A stretch of 54,915 nt of DNA from Terriglobia bacterium (GCA_021325275.1 JAJPHL010000035.1:1-54915); one strand, 5' to 3'. Positions 25,187-35,290 are shown, counted from the first letter of the stretch. Notes: generated by a model not told the origin, from the letters alone. Numbers and translations are program-made.

Positions 25187-26404
25187 ATGAATGTATCGTT
25201 CAAACAAAAGCTGGCCGCAGCGGCACTCGCGGCGGGAATCCTCGCGTCAATGCTCACTTTAGCGGGGTGTTCGAGGAACGCGTCCGCCAATGCGGGCCAG
25301 CCGCCGACAGTGGTGCAGGTCGCGACGGTCGAGCAACGCGACGTTCCGATCGATCGCGAATGGATCGGCACGCTCGACGGAAAAGTCAACGCCGCCATCA
25401 AGGCGGAAGTGAGCGGCTATCTGATGTTACAGAATTACACCGAAGGTTCCTTCGTCAGAAAAGGGCAATTACTCTTTGAAATCGATCCGCGGCCGTTTCA
25501 AGCGGCGCTCGATCAGGCGCAAGGACAACTCGCACAGGCCAAGGCGCAGGTGACGCAGGCACAAGCCAAGCTCGCGCAGTCGGTGGCGAATCAGGGACGA
25601 ACGCAGCTCGACGTGGACCGTTACACGCCCCTGGCGAAACAGCAAGCCATCACGCAACAAGACCTCGACAACGCCGTACAGAACAACATCGCCGCCCAAG
25701 CGCAGATCGAAGCCTCGAAAGCGGATGTCGAGACGGCGCGCGCGCAAATCCAAGCGGCTACCGCCGCCGTGGACGCGGCAAAAGTGAACATCGGCTTCAC
25801 GCACTTGATTTCGCCGATTGACGGAATCGCCGGACAGGCCCTCGTGCAGGTGGGCAATCTCGTTGGCCCAACGACCGGAACGATCACCACGGTGTCGACC
25901 GTCGATCCGATCAAAGCGAATTTCACGGTCGGCGAGCAGGAGTATCTGAGCTTGACGCGCGGCGCGGGCAATCTCGCAAAAATGCGACTCGAACTGGTTC
26001 TCGCCGACGGAAGCGTCTACCCAACGAAGGGCACGTTCTCGTTTGCCGATCGGCAAGTGGACCAAAACACCGGCGCGATTCAGTTGACGGGACTCTTTCC
26101 GAATCCCGGGAATCGATTGCGGCCGGGACAATACGGCAGGGTACGCGCTGCCACGGGCACAACAGCAGGTGCGTTGCTGATTCCGCAGCGCGCCGTGTCG
26201 GAACTACAAGGCAGCTATCAAGTGGTCGTTGTGAACAACACCGACACCGTGGACGTTCGCAAGGTGAAAGTCGGCGGACAAATCGGAACCATGTGGATCG
26301 TAACCGAAGGACTCCAGGCAGGCGAGCGCGTAGTGGCCGAGGGCGCGCAAAAGGTGCGTCCCGGCATGAAAGTCAGCCCGAAGCCTTTTGTGGAGGGCAA
26401 CTAA
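25187..26404 (+). CDS. RND efflux periplasmic adaptor lipoprotein
   Basis: 405 residues; GGAGG eight to nine bases before the ATG. Lipoprotein signal ending LTLAGC. Barrel-sandwich halves around GYLMLQNYTEGSFVRKGQLLFEIDPRPFQAAL, then a long coiled hairpin (AQGQLAQAKAQVTQAQAKLAQSV...) and the second lipoyl half (LISPIDGIAGQALVQVGNLV), then the beta-barrel and membrane-proximal domains. AcrA/MexA-type. Links the inner-membrane pump at 26406 with the outer-membrane channel at 29612; a single base separates it from the pump gene. Confidence 0.95.
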   Translation: MNVSFKQKLAAAALAAGILASMLTLAGCSRNASANAGQPPTVVQVATVEQRDVPIDREWIGTLDGKVNAAIKAEVSGYLMLQNYTEGSFVRKGQLLFEIDPRPFQAALDQAQGQLAQAKAQVTQAQAKLAQSVANQGRTQLDVDRYTPLAKQQAITQQDLDNAVQNNIAAQAQIEASKADVETARAQIQAATAAVDAAKVNIGFTHLISPIDGIAGQALVQVGNLVGPTTGTITTVSTVDPIKANFTVGEQEYLSLTRGAGNLAKMRLELVLADGSVYPTKGTFSFADRQVDQNTGAIQLTGLFPNPGNRLRPGQYGRVRAATGTTAGALLIPQRAVSELQGSYQVVVVNNTDTVDVRKVKVGGQIGTMWIVTEGLQAGERVVAEGAQKVRPGMKVSPKPFVEGN

Positions 26405-26405
26405 C

Positions 26406-29400
26406 ATGTCTAAGTTCTTCATCAATCGTCCCATTGTCGCGATGGTCATCGCCATCATCACGTTGATTGTGGGAGGCGTGGCGATTTCGAACCTGCCAAT
26501 CTCACAGTTTCCCGCCATCGTTCCGCCGGAGATTCAGCTTCAAGCGAATTACGTCGGCGCGGACGCCAAAACGCTGGAGCAGGCGGTTGCCACGCCCATC
26601 GAACAGCAAATCAATGGCGTGGACAACATGAACTACATGTACTCGTTGAACGCCACGGGTAGTTCGTCGACGACCATCGTCGTGGACTTCGACATCAAGA
26701 CCGATCCGAACACGGATTTGATTCTGACGCAGTCGCGCGAGAATCTGGCGGCGGGCCAACTTCCGCCCGACGTGAACAGTTACGGCGTCACCATCAAGAA
26801 GTCGGTGACGGCTCCGCTGATGTTGGTATCGCTCTTCTCGCCGCACGGCACTCGCGACGCGCAATTCATGTCCAACTACGCGTTCATCAACCTCAACGAT
26901 CCCATCGCGCGCTCCTACGGCATCGGGCAGACCACCGTTTTCGGCGCGGGCGAGTATGCCATGCGACTGTGGGTGAAGCCCGACCAGTTGGCCAAGCTCG
27001 GCATCACGGTCACCGACATCGTCAACGCGGTGCAGGCGCAGAACACGGTGAATCCCGCGGGACAAGTCGGCGGGGCCCCCGCGCCGAGCAATCAGCAATT
27101 CACTTATTCGGTGCTCGCGCAAGGCCGCCTGACTTCACCGGAAGAATTCGGCGAAGTGATCGTCCGCGAGAATCCCAATGGCGGAACGGTGCGCGTGAAG
27201 GATGTCGCGCGCATCGAACTCGGCGGTCAGGACTACAGCATTGTCAGTCGCCTGAATGGCAAGAACGCCGCGATCCTGGCGATCTATCAGTTGCCGGGAT
27301 CGAATGCTGTGCAAGCGGCCGCCGGCGTACGGAAATTGATGACGCAGATGAAGCAAAGTTTCCCCGACGATATGGAATACGCCATATCGCTCGACCAAAC
27401 CCAGGCCGTCACGGAGGGAATGCGGGAAATCATCGAGACGTTGCTGATCGCGATTGCGCTGGTGATCGCGGTCATCTACATCTTCTTGCAAGACTGGCGC
27501 GCTACGCTCATCCCTCTGCTGGCCGTGCCTGTGTCGCTCGTGGGCACGTTCATCTTTTTCCCGCTGTTCGGATTCTCCATCAACACGCTCTCGATGTTCG
27601 GGTTGGTGCTGGCGATCGGTCTCGTAGTCGATGACGCCATCGTCGTGGTGGAAGGCGTACAACGTCACATCGAAGAGGGTTTGTCGCCCAAAGACGCGGC
27701 GAGAAAAGCGATGGAAGAGCTGGCGAGTCCCGTGATCGGAATTGCGTTGGTCCTCTCGTCGGTCTTCGTGCCCACGGCGTTCATTCCCGGCATCACCGGC
27801 AGACTCTACCAGCAATTCGCCGTAACCATCGCGATCTCGGTGGTGCTGTCGGCGTTCAATGCGCTGACGCTCAGTCCCGCGCTGGCCGCGTTGCTGCTGC
27901 GCCCGAGGAAAGAGAGCGGCGGTTTGCTGCAGAGATTCTTCAACTGGTTCAACGGAGTTTTCGGCCGCGGCACCGAGCTCTACGTCCGCTTGTGCGGCAG
28001 TTTCATTCGGAAGGGCGCGCTGGCTTTCGTGGTAATCGCGGGCTTCGCGTTGGGCGCATTTTTCTTTGACCGCCATCTGCCATCGAGCTTCCTGCCCGAT
28101 GAAGATCAGGGCTACCTGTACATCAACATGCAGCTTCCCTATGCGGCTTCCATCGAACGGACGCAAGCCGCATCGAAACAAGTGGAGGAGATCCTGGCCA
28201 ATACGCCCGGCGTGCAGTACACAACGTCGGTGAACGGTTTCAGTTTGCTGAGCTTCGTGCGCACGTCTTACAACGCCTTCTACTTCGTCACGTTGAAGCC
28301 GTGGAGCGATCGCAAAACTAGAGCGGAACAGTATCAGGAAATCAAGGCGCGTCTGAACGGGCAACTCGCGAGTTTGCCGCAAGGAACAGCCTTCAATTTC
28401 TCGCCGCCGGCGATTCCGGGCGTTGGCACCTCGGGAGGATTTACGTTCGTCCTGGAAGACCGCGCCGGACGCGACGTTCAGTTCCTGGCGAACAATCTGG
28501 ACAAATTCATTGCGGCCGCGCGCAAGCGTCCCGAAATCGGCGGGATCAGCACCACGTTTCTGCCGAGCGTTCCGCAGAAGTTCGTGAATGTCGACCGCGA
28601 GAAAGTTCTGAAGCAAGGCATTGCGGTCAACGATGTTTATCGAACGATTCAAGCTTTCATGGGCGGATTGTTCATCAACTACTTCAACGATTTCGGCCGC
28701 ACCTGGCAGGTGTACATCGAGGCGGAAGCGCCGTATCGGTCGAATCTCGAGAACGTCGGACAGTTTTATGTCCGCAACAGCAGCGGCCAGATGGCGCCGC
28801 TCTCCGCGCTGACGAAATTCGAGTCGCGCAATGGACCCGAGTTCACCATGCGTTACAACGAGTATCGCTCGGCGCAACTCAACGGCGCCGCGGCGCCCGG
28901 CTACAGTTCCGATCAAGCCACCGCGGCGCTGGAACAGGTTTTCCACGAAACGATGCCCGCCGAAATGGGCTTCGACTACATGGGAATGTCCTATCAAGAG
29001 CAGAAAGCGCGCCAGGGACTTTCGCCATCGGTCATCTTCGGGTTCTCGCTGCTTTTCGTGTTCCTGGTTCTCGCGGCGCTCTACGAAAAATGGTCGTTGC
29101 CGTTCAGCGTTCTGCTGGGAACGTCGGGCGCGGTCTTCGGCGCGCTCTCGGTTTTGTGGTTGCGCCGCGCGGTGCTCAACGCCATCTATCCCGCGTACAT
29201 GGTGCAAATCGAGAACGACGTTTACTCGCAAATAGGCCTGGTGATGTTGATCGGTCTCGCGGCGAAGAACGCGATCCTGATTGTTGAATTCGCCAAGGAG
29301 CGTTTTGAAAACGGGCAGCCGTTAGTGGAAGCGGCGCTCGAAGCCGCGAGACTTCGCTTGCGTCCCGTGGTGATGACCTCGCTCGCGTTTCTTCTGGGTT

Positions 29401-29609
29401 GCGTTCCGCTGTGGACGGCGACCGGCGCGGGATCGGTGGCGCGCCAGATCATGGGCTCCACCGTGATCGGCGGCATGCTGGCGGCGAGCAGCGTCGACAT
29501 CCTTCTGGTTCCGGCCATCTTTTGTCTTGTCGAGAGAATTTCCGGCGCCACGCGGGCGCATGTGCCCGCGATCGCGCCGCAAACCCCGGCGACGGTAACA
29601 GGAGACTGA
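26406..29609 (+). CDS. RND (HAE1-type) inner-membrane efflux pump
   Basis: 1067 residues, ATG at 26406. Starts MSKFFINRPIVAMVIAIITLIVGG, the standard AcrB/MexB opening. The proton-relay pair is in LVVDDAIVVVEG and the matching Lys in AAKNAILIVEFAKE. Twelve membrane segments in two repeats with two large periplasmic loops; full length for the family. Exports drugs or hydrophobic compounds with the flanking adaptor and channel. Substrate not predictable. A 698-codon open frame on the opposite strand is a codon-bias shadow. Confidence 0.95.
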   Translation: MSKFFINRPIVAMVIAIITLIVGGVAISNLPISQFPAIVPPEIQLQANYVGADAKTLEQAVATPIEQQINGVDNMNYMYSLNATGSSSTTIVVDFDIKTDPNTDLILTQSRENLAAGQLPPDVNSYGVTIKKSVTAPLMLVSLFSPHGTRDAQFMSNYAFINLNDPIARSYGIGQTTVFGAGEYAMRLWVKPDQLAKLGITVTDIVNAVQAQNTVNPAGQVGGAPAPSNQQFTYSVLAQGRLTSPEEFGEVIVRENPNGGTVRVKDVARIELGGQDYSIVSRLNGKNAAILAIYQLPGSNAVQAAAGVRKLMTQMKQSFPDDMEYAISLDQTQAVTEGMREIIETLLIAIALVIAVIYIFLQDWRATLIPLLAVPVSLVGTFIFFPLFGFSINTLSMFGLVLAIGLVVDDAIVVVEGVQRHIEEGLSPKDAARKAMEELASPVIGIALVLSSVFVPTAFIPGITGRLYQQFAVTIAISVVLSAFNALTLSPALAALLLRPRKESGGLLQRFFNWFNGVFGRGTELYVRLCGSFIRKGALAFVVIAGFALGAFFFDRHLPSSFLPDEDQGYLYINMQLPYAASIERTQAASKQVEEILANTPGVQYTTSVNGFSLLSFVRTSYNAFYFVTLKPWSDRKTRAEQYQEIKARLNGQLASLPQGTAFNFSPPAIPGVGTSGGFTFVLEDRAGRDVQFLANNLDKFIAAARKRPEIGGISTTFLPSVPQKFVNVDREKVLKQGIAVNDVYRTIQAFMGGLFINYFNDFGRTWQVYIEAEAPYRSNLENVGQFYVRNSSGQMAPLSALTKFESRNGPEFTMRYNEYRSAQLNGAAAPGYSSDQATAALEQVFHETMPAEMGFDYMGMSYQEQKARQGLSPSVIFGFSLLFVFLVLAALYEKWSLPFSVLLGTSGAVFGALSVLWLRRAVLNAIYPAYMVQIENDVYSQIGLVMLIGLAAKNAILIVEFAKERFENGQPLVEAALEAARLRLRPVVMTSLAFLLGCVPLWTATGAGSVARQIMGSTVIGGMLAASSVDILLVPAIFCLVERISGATRAHVPAIAPQTPATVTGD

Positions 29610-29611
29610 AA

Positions 29612-31033
29612 ATGAAAAACCGATTCCTCGCACTCTTTGCAATCCTGGTAGCGGCGATAGTGATGGCAGGTTGCACGCTGGGACCGAATTACCGCCGCCC
29701 GGTGGTGGCAACGCCACAAAATTTCCGCGCGCCGGATCCTCTTCCCGCGCCGCAAGCGACGTCGCTCGCGGATCTCAAGTGGTTCGAAGTTTTCAAAGAC
29801 GAGAAACTTCAGGACCTGATTCGCACCGCGCTCGCCGCGAATTACGATCTGCGCGACGCGGTGGTTCGCGTCGATGCGGCCCGTGCCAACCTGGGTATCA
29901 CGCGCGCCGACCAGTTCCCACAACTCGGCGCCGGCGGCAGCATCGAATTCAATCGGCTGTCGCGCAACGGCCAGACCCCGCTGCCGGCGACGGTCCTACA
30001 GTCGCAGAACCGCACGTTCGGTCAATCGACACTGAACCTGCTTTCCTTCGAAGTCGACATGTGGGGACGGTTGCGGCGCGCCACCGAAGCGGCTCGCGCG
30101 AATCTGCTGAGCGCGGAGGAGAATCGCAAGGCCGTGGTGGTCACCCTGGTCAGCGACGTCGCCACCGATTATCTCCATTTGCGCGAACTCGACTACGAAC
30201 TGGAGATTTCCCAAGCCACACTGGCCACGCGGCGGGATTCGCTCAAACTCACCACCGATCGCCAAAACGGTGGCGTCGCCACGCTGCTCGATCTGCGCGA
30301 AGCCGAGCAATTGGTCGATACCGCGGAGCAGACCATTCCGCAGTTGCAACAGCAGATCGAGCAAACCGAAAACCAAATCACGCTGCTGCTGGGACAGAAT
30401 CCCTCTGGAATTATCCGCGGCCAGGATTTCATGAAACAAGAACTGCCGCCGGAAGTGCCCGCGGGATTGCCATCCACGTTGCTCGAACGCCGGCCGGATA
30501 TTTTGGCGGCGGAGCAGAATCTGGTGGCGGCGAACGCCAACATCGGTGTCGCGAAGGCGTCGTATTTTCCACGAATCAGCCTGAGTGGATTTCTGGGTGG
30601 ACAAAGTACGCAACTCTCGAGCTTGTTCAGCGGTCCGCACAGCGCGTGGAGTTTTGTGCCGCAGGTCTCACAGCCGATCTTCGCCGCGGGAGCGTTGAAG
30701 TCGGGCGTAAAACTCGCGCAAGCGCAGCGCGAAGCTGCGCTCATCCAGTATGAGAAAACGATTCAAACGGCGTTCACAGACGTTTCGAACGCGCTGATCG
30801 CGCACCAACGCGTCCGCGAGAGCCGCGAGAAACAGGAGGCGCTGGTCGCCGCGTTGCAGGATCGGAAGCGGCTGGCGTATGTGCGTTATCAAGGCGGCGT
30901 CGATACGCAACTCAACGCCCTCGACGCCGACCGCGATTTGTTCCAGGCGCAATTGAGTCTCGCGGAGATTCGCCTGAACGAATTGCTGAGCGTTGTCCAG
31001 TTGTACAAGGCGCTGGGCGGAGGCTGGAATTAG
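29612..31033 (+). CDS. Outer-membrane efflux channel lipoprotein (NodT/OprM family)
   Basis: 473 residues from the ATG at 29612, GGAG upstream. Lipoprotein signal LVAAIVMAGC followed by TLGPNYRRP, the family start. Two repeats of long helices and strands (NYDLRDAVVRVDAARANLGITRA; EARANIGVAKA-like ANANIGVAKASYFPRISLSG) as in OprM. Third gene of the pump operon; two bases separate it from the pump stop. Only the NodT family is certain. Confidence 0.94.
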   Translation: MKNRFLALFAILVAAIVMAGCTLGPNYRRPVVATPQNFRAPDPLPAPQATSLADLKWFEVFKDEKLQDLIRTALAANYDLRDAVVRVDAARANLGITRADQFPQLGAGGSIEFNRLSRNGQTPLPATVLQSQNRTFGQSTLNLLSFEVDMWGRLRRATEAARANLLSAEENRKAVVVTLVSDVATDYLHLRELDYELEISQATLATRRDSLKLTTDRQNGGVATLLDLREAEQLVDTAEQTIPQLQQQIEQTENQITLLLGQNPSGIIRGQDFMKQELPPEVPAGLPSTLLERRPDILAAEQNLVAANANIGVAKASYFPRISLSGFLGGQSTQLSSLFSGPHSAWSFVPQVSQPIFAAGALKSGVKLAQAQREAALIQYEKTIQTAFTDVSNALIAHQRVRESREKQEALVAALQDRKRLAYVRYQGGVDTQLNALDADRDLFQAQLSLAEIRLNELLSVVQLYKALGGGWN

Positions 31034-31080
31034 TAAGGTCCGATTGAAAGAGAACGGCGGACGGCCCCGAAGGACTCTGT

Positions 31081-31360
31081 GTGACGACTCAGCGCCGAGC
31101 CTGCGACAGCAGGCGGCAGCGTGTAGCCCAGAGCGCGTGCCGAAGCGCTTTTGGCTTCGGCAAAGCTCTGGGTCTGCGTCGGAGGAAAGGAAAGCCCACG
31201 ACGTGGGCGACAGGACTTGGCGCTGAGCCTGCCGCCCACTTTGTGGGCTTTCAATTCTTGTAATCCGCGACCCAGGGCTGGCCCGCGAAAAAGCGCGCGG
31301 TCTGCGCCGCTGGGCTACACGCTGGCGCCTGCTGTCGCAGGCTCGGCGCTGAGTTGTCAC
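31081..31360. repeat. 280-bp element with 51-bp terminal inverted repeats
   Basis: Arms 31081-31131 and 31310-31360 match at 49 of 51 positions in inverted orientation. The interior carries two further stems: GCCCACG/CGTGGGC at 31193-31207 and GCCCAC/GTGGGC at 31233-31247. No ORF of note inside. Looks like a non-coding mobile palindromic element (MITE-like) or a very strong RNA hairpin after the efflux operon. The rest of 31034-31530 shows no gene. Confidence 0.85.
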
Positions 31361-31530
31361 CCAGACTGCTTCGGGGGCAAGTTTCCATCCAATAGAGCAA
31401 AGCACTCGGTGGGACACTACTGGGCGGTACCGAGCATTCCAATCATGCAATTCCGTGATACGCTTTCCGCTCTGCAGGAACGAATTGGTGGAATAGCTCT
31501 CGGGCGGTGCCCGATTCCGTGAGGTGATCC

Positions 31531-34500
31531 TTGTTAAATCGATTCCTTGGTCGTACGGCTTTGTTCCTTACCGCACTTGTCATGTATGCAGCAGCGCAGG
31601 CGCCACCTGCTCCGGTCAGCCCCAATCTGTACGAGGGCTTGCGTTGGCGCAACATCGGACCCTTCCACGGAGGCCGCATCTCGGCGGTGACGGGCGTGAT
31701 CGGCGAAGCCGGCACGTTCTATGTGGGCGCGCCGCAGGGCGGCGTCTGGAAGACGACGAGCGCGGGGGCCACCTGGTATCCGATCTTCGATCAGGTGACC
31801 GAGGCCGACAGCATCGGTGCGATCCAGGTCGCGCCGTCCGACCCGAACACTATTTATGTCGGCACCGGCGATTCCATTCGTGGTTCCGACGGCACAGGCA
31901 TGTACAAGTCGACCGATGCCGGTAAGACATGGAAGAACATCGGCCTAGGAGATACGACAAAAATCAACAAGCTGGTGATCGACCCACGGGACCCCAACCT
32001 CGTTCTCGCGTCCACAACCGCAGACTCGGGCGCGGGCGGCGTGTATCGATCGAGCGACGGCGGTAAAACTTGGGAGAACGTGCTGAAACCCCAGGGCGTG
32101 AACGGCACGCGTGACTTGGAATACGCCTTCGACATGCCGAATGTGATCTTCGCCGCGACGCAGGGCACAGGCGGCCGCGGATTCGGCACGGGTGGAGGGC
32201 GCGGCGGCGCTACCGAGCCCGCGAAATTGTACAAGTCGACCGACGAAGGGAAAACGTGGACGCAGATCACGACTCTGCCGTCGTACCCGGGCCGCATCAG
32301 CGTGGCGATCGCCATGCACACCAAAGGTCAGCGCATTTTCGTGGTCGGCAACCCGATCGAGAACGGCTCCGGCGTGTATCGGTCCGACGATGGGGGCGTG
32401 ACGTGGAAGCACATGGGCAACGGCGAGACGCGCATCGGTAACGGGCAAGGGAATTACAGCTCCGGCATTTGGGTCGATACGCAAAATCCGGACATCGTGT
32501 ACGTCGTCAGCGTTCCGCTCTACCGATCGACGGACGGCGGCAACACTTTCAAAATCTTCAAAGGCTCCCCCGGCGGCGAGGACTATCACTACGTGTGGAT
32601 CGATCCGACCAACGGGCAGCGCATGCTACTCGGCGTCGACCAGGGCGCGACCGTAACGCTCGATGGCGGAAAGACGTGGAGCACGTGGTTCAACCAGCCG
32701 ATCGGGCAGATCTATCACGTATCGACCGACACCCACTATCCGTACTGGGTGATGGGCGCGGAGCAGGATACCGGCGCGGTGATGACGCGCAGCCGCGGCG
32801 ACTTCGGACAGATCAACGTGTTCGACGCATCCTTGCTTCCATCGTCGGAGTTCGGCACAATCACCGCCGATCCGCTCCACGCCGAGATCATCTACGGCGT
32901 CGGATACGGTGCAGGACAAGGCGGCAGCGGCCTCATCAAAATCAATATGACGACCGGGCAGTTTGGGAACGTGGCGCCGAATTTCGGCGTGGACTCGACG
33001 AAGTATCGCCAGGTCCGCGATTTCTGGAAGCGTTTCGACACGGCGTTCGAGCCCAGCGCGATGTACGTCGGCTATCAGTGCCTGCTCGTGACCCGCGACG
33101 GCGCCATGACGTGGAGCGCGTTCAGCCCCGACCTCACGACGGCGAAGGATCAGCCAACGGTCGCGTGCGGCACGCCCGTGCCAACGCCGCCCGCCCCAGC
33201 CGCGACGCCGGAGACCCCACCCCCGGCCGGTGTACGTCCCCCGGGACCTAGCCCCGCGATCGTCGATTTTTCACTCTCGACCGCCAAGAAGGGTGTGGTC
33301 TGGACCGTCAGCAGCAATGGACAAATCTACAACACGATGGACGCGGGCAAGCATTGGACGAACGTGTCCAACGTCACCGATCTCCCGGCCAACGCAGCAT
33401 TCAACACCATTGAAGCCGGACACAACGATGCCGGTACCGCGTACCTTGCAGCCGCGCGCGCCGGGGGTGGCGGTGGCGGCGCGCCGAGCACGCTAAATGC
33501 GCCACTGATCTGGCGTACGCATGACGGCGGCAAGACATGGACGAAGATCGTGAGCGGTCTTCCGAGCGATGAACGCAACGGCAGTTGGGTGAACGTCGTC
33601 CGCGAGGACGCGCAGCAGAAAGGATTGCTTTTCGCCGGAACGGAAACCACTGTCTACGTCTCGTTCGACGATGGCGATCACTGGCAATCGCTGCGGCAGA
33701 ACATGCCGAGCACGTCGATCCGGGACTTGGTGGCTCACAACGACGATCACATGAACGATCTCGTGGTTGCCACCTATGGCCGCGGCTTCTGGGTGCTCGA
33801 CGACATGAGCCCGTTGCGAGAGATGACGAAGGCGCAAGCAATCGCGTCGGCGCCGGCGTATCTATTCAAGCCCGGCGACGCAATTCGCGCGCGGATCGAC
33901 GTAAATTGGGATCAACCGATCAACCGTGAAGAACCGAACGCACCGAACGCCCCGTACGGTGCGATCATCTATTACCACTTGAGCCGTCCACCTTCGGGAG
34001 AGATGACGCTGCAGGTGTTTGATGCCGCCGGCAAGCTGGTTCGCACGATCTCGAGCACGCTGCCGCCGCCGATCCAAGGCGCGCTGTACGTCGACTCCTG
34101 GGTCGCGTCCCCGGAGAGCCGGTCGTTGGCCACGAATCCGGGAATGCACCGTATCAACTGGGATCTGCGATACGACGATCCACCGGCGTTCAACCACGAC
34201 CTTCAGAACCAGATGAACGCGATCGCAGGCCTTGTGACGCCCGGCCCGCACGGTCCGCAGGCTTTGCCCGGCACGTACACACTGAAGTTGAACGTCGACG
34301 GTCAAACCTACACGCAAACGCTGCTGGTGCGGAACGATCCACGCTCGGGCGAGAGCGCGGGGATGATGGCCGCACTACGCGCGCAGAACAAGCTGACGCA
34401 ACTCGCATATCAGGCGATGAAAGACACGTACGCCGGCAACGACGAAGTGGCTGCGATCCGCAAACAGATCGCCGCGCTGACAGGCGGGAAGGCGCCGGCC

Positions 34501-34923
34501 GATGTCGCAAAAGAAGCGAGCGCGCTCGACGCCAAGCTGGCGCCCTTCGGCGGCGCGAGCGAGCGCGGAGGTCGCGGCGGGTTCGGCGGCGGTGGCGGTG
34601 GATTCGGCGGACGCGGTGGAGCGCAGGCAACGCCGGGCGCCGTCACATCATTCACGTCGCTCAACGGCACCTTCAGTTCGCTCGTCAGCCTCATGCAAGT
34701 CGGCCTGGACATGGCGCCGACGCCCGCGCAAATCGACACATGGGAAAGCGGCTGCAAGAACTTCAACGAAACCGTCGCCGCATGGAGCAAAATGCAGTCG
34801 GGCGATCTGGCGGCGTTTAACGGGCTTTTGACCAAGTCCAACCTGCCAGGGCTGACCATCGCGCCGACAAAGCTCGTCGCGCAGGCCTGCGCGTTTGCGC
34901 CGGCTGAACGATCGAAGAAATGA
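31531..34923 (+). CDS. Secreted BNR/VPS10-type beta-propeller protein
   Basis: 1130 residues from a TTG preceded by GAGGTGATC. Signal peptide TALFLTALVMYAAAQ. At least six Asp-box repeats: MYKSTDAGKTWKNI, VYRSSDGGKTWENV, LYKSTDEGKTWTQI, VYRSDDGGVTWKHM, LYRSTDGGNTFKIF and VTLDGGKTWSTW. These make one or two large propellers, as in the sortilin-like proteins often annotated as glycosyl hydrolases in Acidobacteriota. A second part (about 740-1000) is a beta-sandwich, and a glycine-rich run lies near residue 1020. No catalytic residues are evident, so enzyme activity is uncertain. Confidence 0.85.
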   Translation: MLNRFLGRTALFLTALVMYAAAQAPPAPVSPNLYEGLRWRNIGPFHGGRISAVTGVIGEAGTFYVGAPQGGVWKTTSAGATWYPIFDQVTEADSIGAIQVAPSDPNTIYVGTGDSIRGSDGTGMYKSTDAGKTWKNIGLGDTTKINKLVIDPRDPNLVLASTTADSGAGGVYRSSDGGKTWENVLKPQGVNGTRDLEYAFDMPNVIFAATQGTGGRGFGTGGGRGGATEPAKLYKSTDEGKTWTQITTLPSYPGRISVAIAMHTKGQRIFVVGNPIENGSGVYRSDDGGVTWKHMGNGETRIGNGQGNYSSGIWVDTQNPDIVYVVSVPLYRSTDGGNTFKIFKGSPGGEDYHYVWIDPTNGQRMLLGVDQGATVTLDGGKTWSTWFNQPIGQIYHVSTDTHYPYWVMGAEQDTGAVMTRSRGDFGQINVFDASLLPSSEFGTITADPLHAEIIYGVGYGAGQGGSGLIKINMTTGQFGNVAPNFGVDSTKYRQVRDFWKRFDTAFEPSAMYVGYQCLLVTRDGAMTWSAFSPDLTTAKDQPTVACGTPVPTPPAPAATPETPPPAGVRPPGPSPAIVDFSLSTAKKGVVWTVSSNGQIYNTMDAGKHWTNVSNVTDLPANAAFNTIEAGHNDAGTAYLAAARAGGGGGGAPSTLNAPLIWRTHDGGKTWTKIVSGLPSDERNGSWVNVVREDAQQKGLLFAGTETTVYVSFDDGDHWQSLRQNMPSTSIRDLVAHNDDHMNDLVVATYGRGFWVLDDMSPLREMTKAQAIASAPAYLFKPGDAIRARIDVNWDQPINREEPNAPNAPYGAIIYYHLSRPPSGEMTLQVFDAAGKLVRTISSTLPPPIQGALYVDSWVASPESRSLATNPGMHRINWDLRYDDPPAFNHDLQNQMNAIAGLVTPGPHGPQALPGTYTLKLNVDGQTYTQTLLVRNDPRSGESAGMMAALRAQNKLTQLAYQAMKDTYAGNDEVAAIRKQIAALTGGKAPADVAKEASALDAKLAPFGGASERGGRGGFGGGGGGFGGRGGAQATPGAVTSFTSLNGTFSSLVSLMQVGLDMAPTPAQIDTWESGCKNFNETVAAWSKMQSGDLAAFNGLLTKSNLPGLTIAPTKLVAQACAFAPAERSKK

Positions 34924-35030
34924 AGTCCACGGAATGTGGCGGACGGACTCGGATGGCCGGCAATACACCAAGTTTTGTCGAAATTGGCGGCCCCGAGAGC
35001 ATTATGACCGAGTAGATGGAGGTCCCTGGT

Positions 35031-35249
35031 ATGACGACGCGCGAAGCGCTCCACGAACTCATCGAACAGCTTCCCGACGCGCAAGCGGAACTCGCTCGCA
35101 CGTGGCTCGAAGACCTCTGCGACGCTTCGGACGAGGATGGGCCTCCGCTCGATGCCGAAACACTGGCGGCACTGGACCGTGGTCTCGCTGATGTTGCGGC
35201 GGGCCGCGTGAAGCCTCTCGAACTTTACGAGCGTGAACGCAACTTGTGA
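35031..35249 (+). CDS. Orphan antitoxin-like protein (RelB/ParD-type addiction module)
   Basis: 72 residues from the ATG at 35031; GGAGGT eight bases upstream. The acidic, helical sequence (REALHELIEQLPDAQAELARTWLEDL... LAALDRGLADVAAGRVKPLELYERE) is typical of short antitoxins paired with RelE/ParE toxins. A toxin-like start codon overlaps its stop by four bases, but that gene is broken (see 35246). Confidence 0.7.
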   Translation: MTTREALHELIEQLPDAQAELARTWLEDLCDASDEDGPPLDAETLAALDRGLADVAAGRVKPLELYERERNL

Positions 35250-35290
35250 ATTTCCGCATCAGCGTTGCGCGGGACGCGGAGAAGGTGATC
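35246..35290 (+). pseudogene. Decapitated RelE/ParE-type toxin
   Basis: GTG overlapping the antitoxin stop (GTGA) begins VNFRISVARDAEKVIL, a good RelE/ParE first strand and helix start, but similarity stops after about 15 codons and the frame continues into unrelated sequence to 35464. The toxic body is missing. The remaining region up to 35539 has no gene. Confidence 0.55.

Noticed and set aside
27135-29231. 698-codon open frame on the minus strand opposite the RND pump
   Set aside because: Composition is typical of an antisense shadow of a GC-rich gene (His/Arg/Gln-rich, no domains), and the plus-strand pump is unmistakable.
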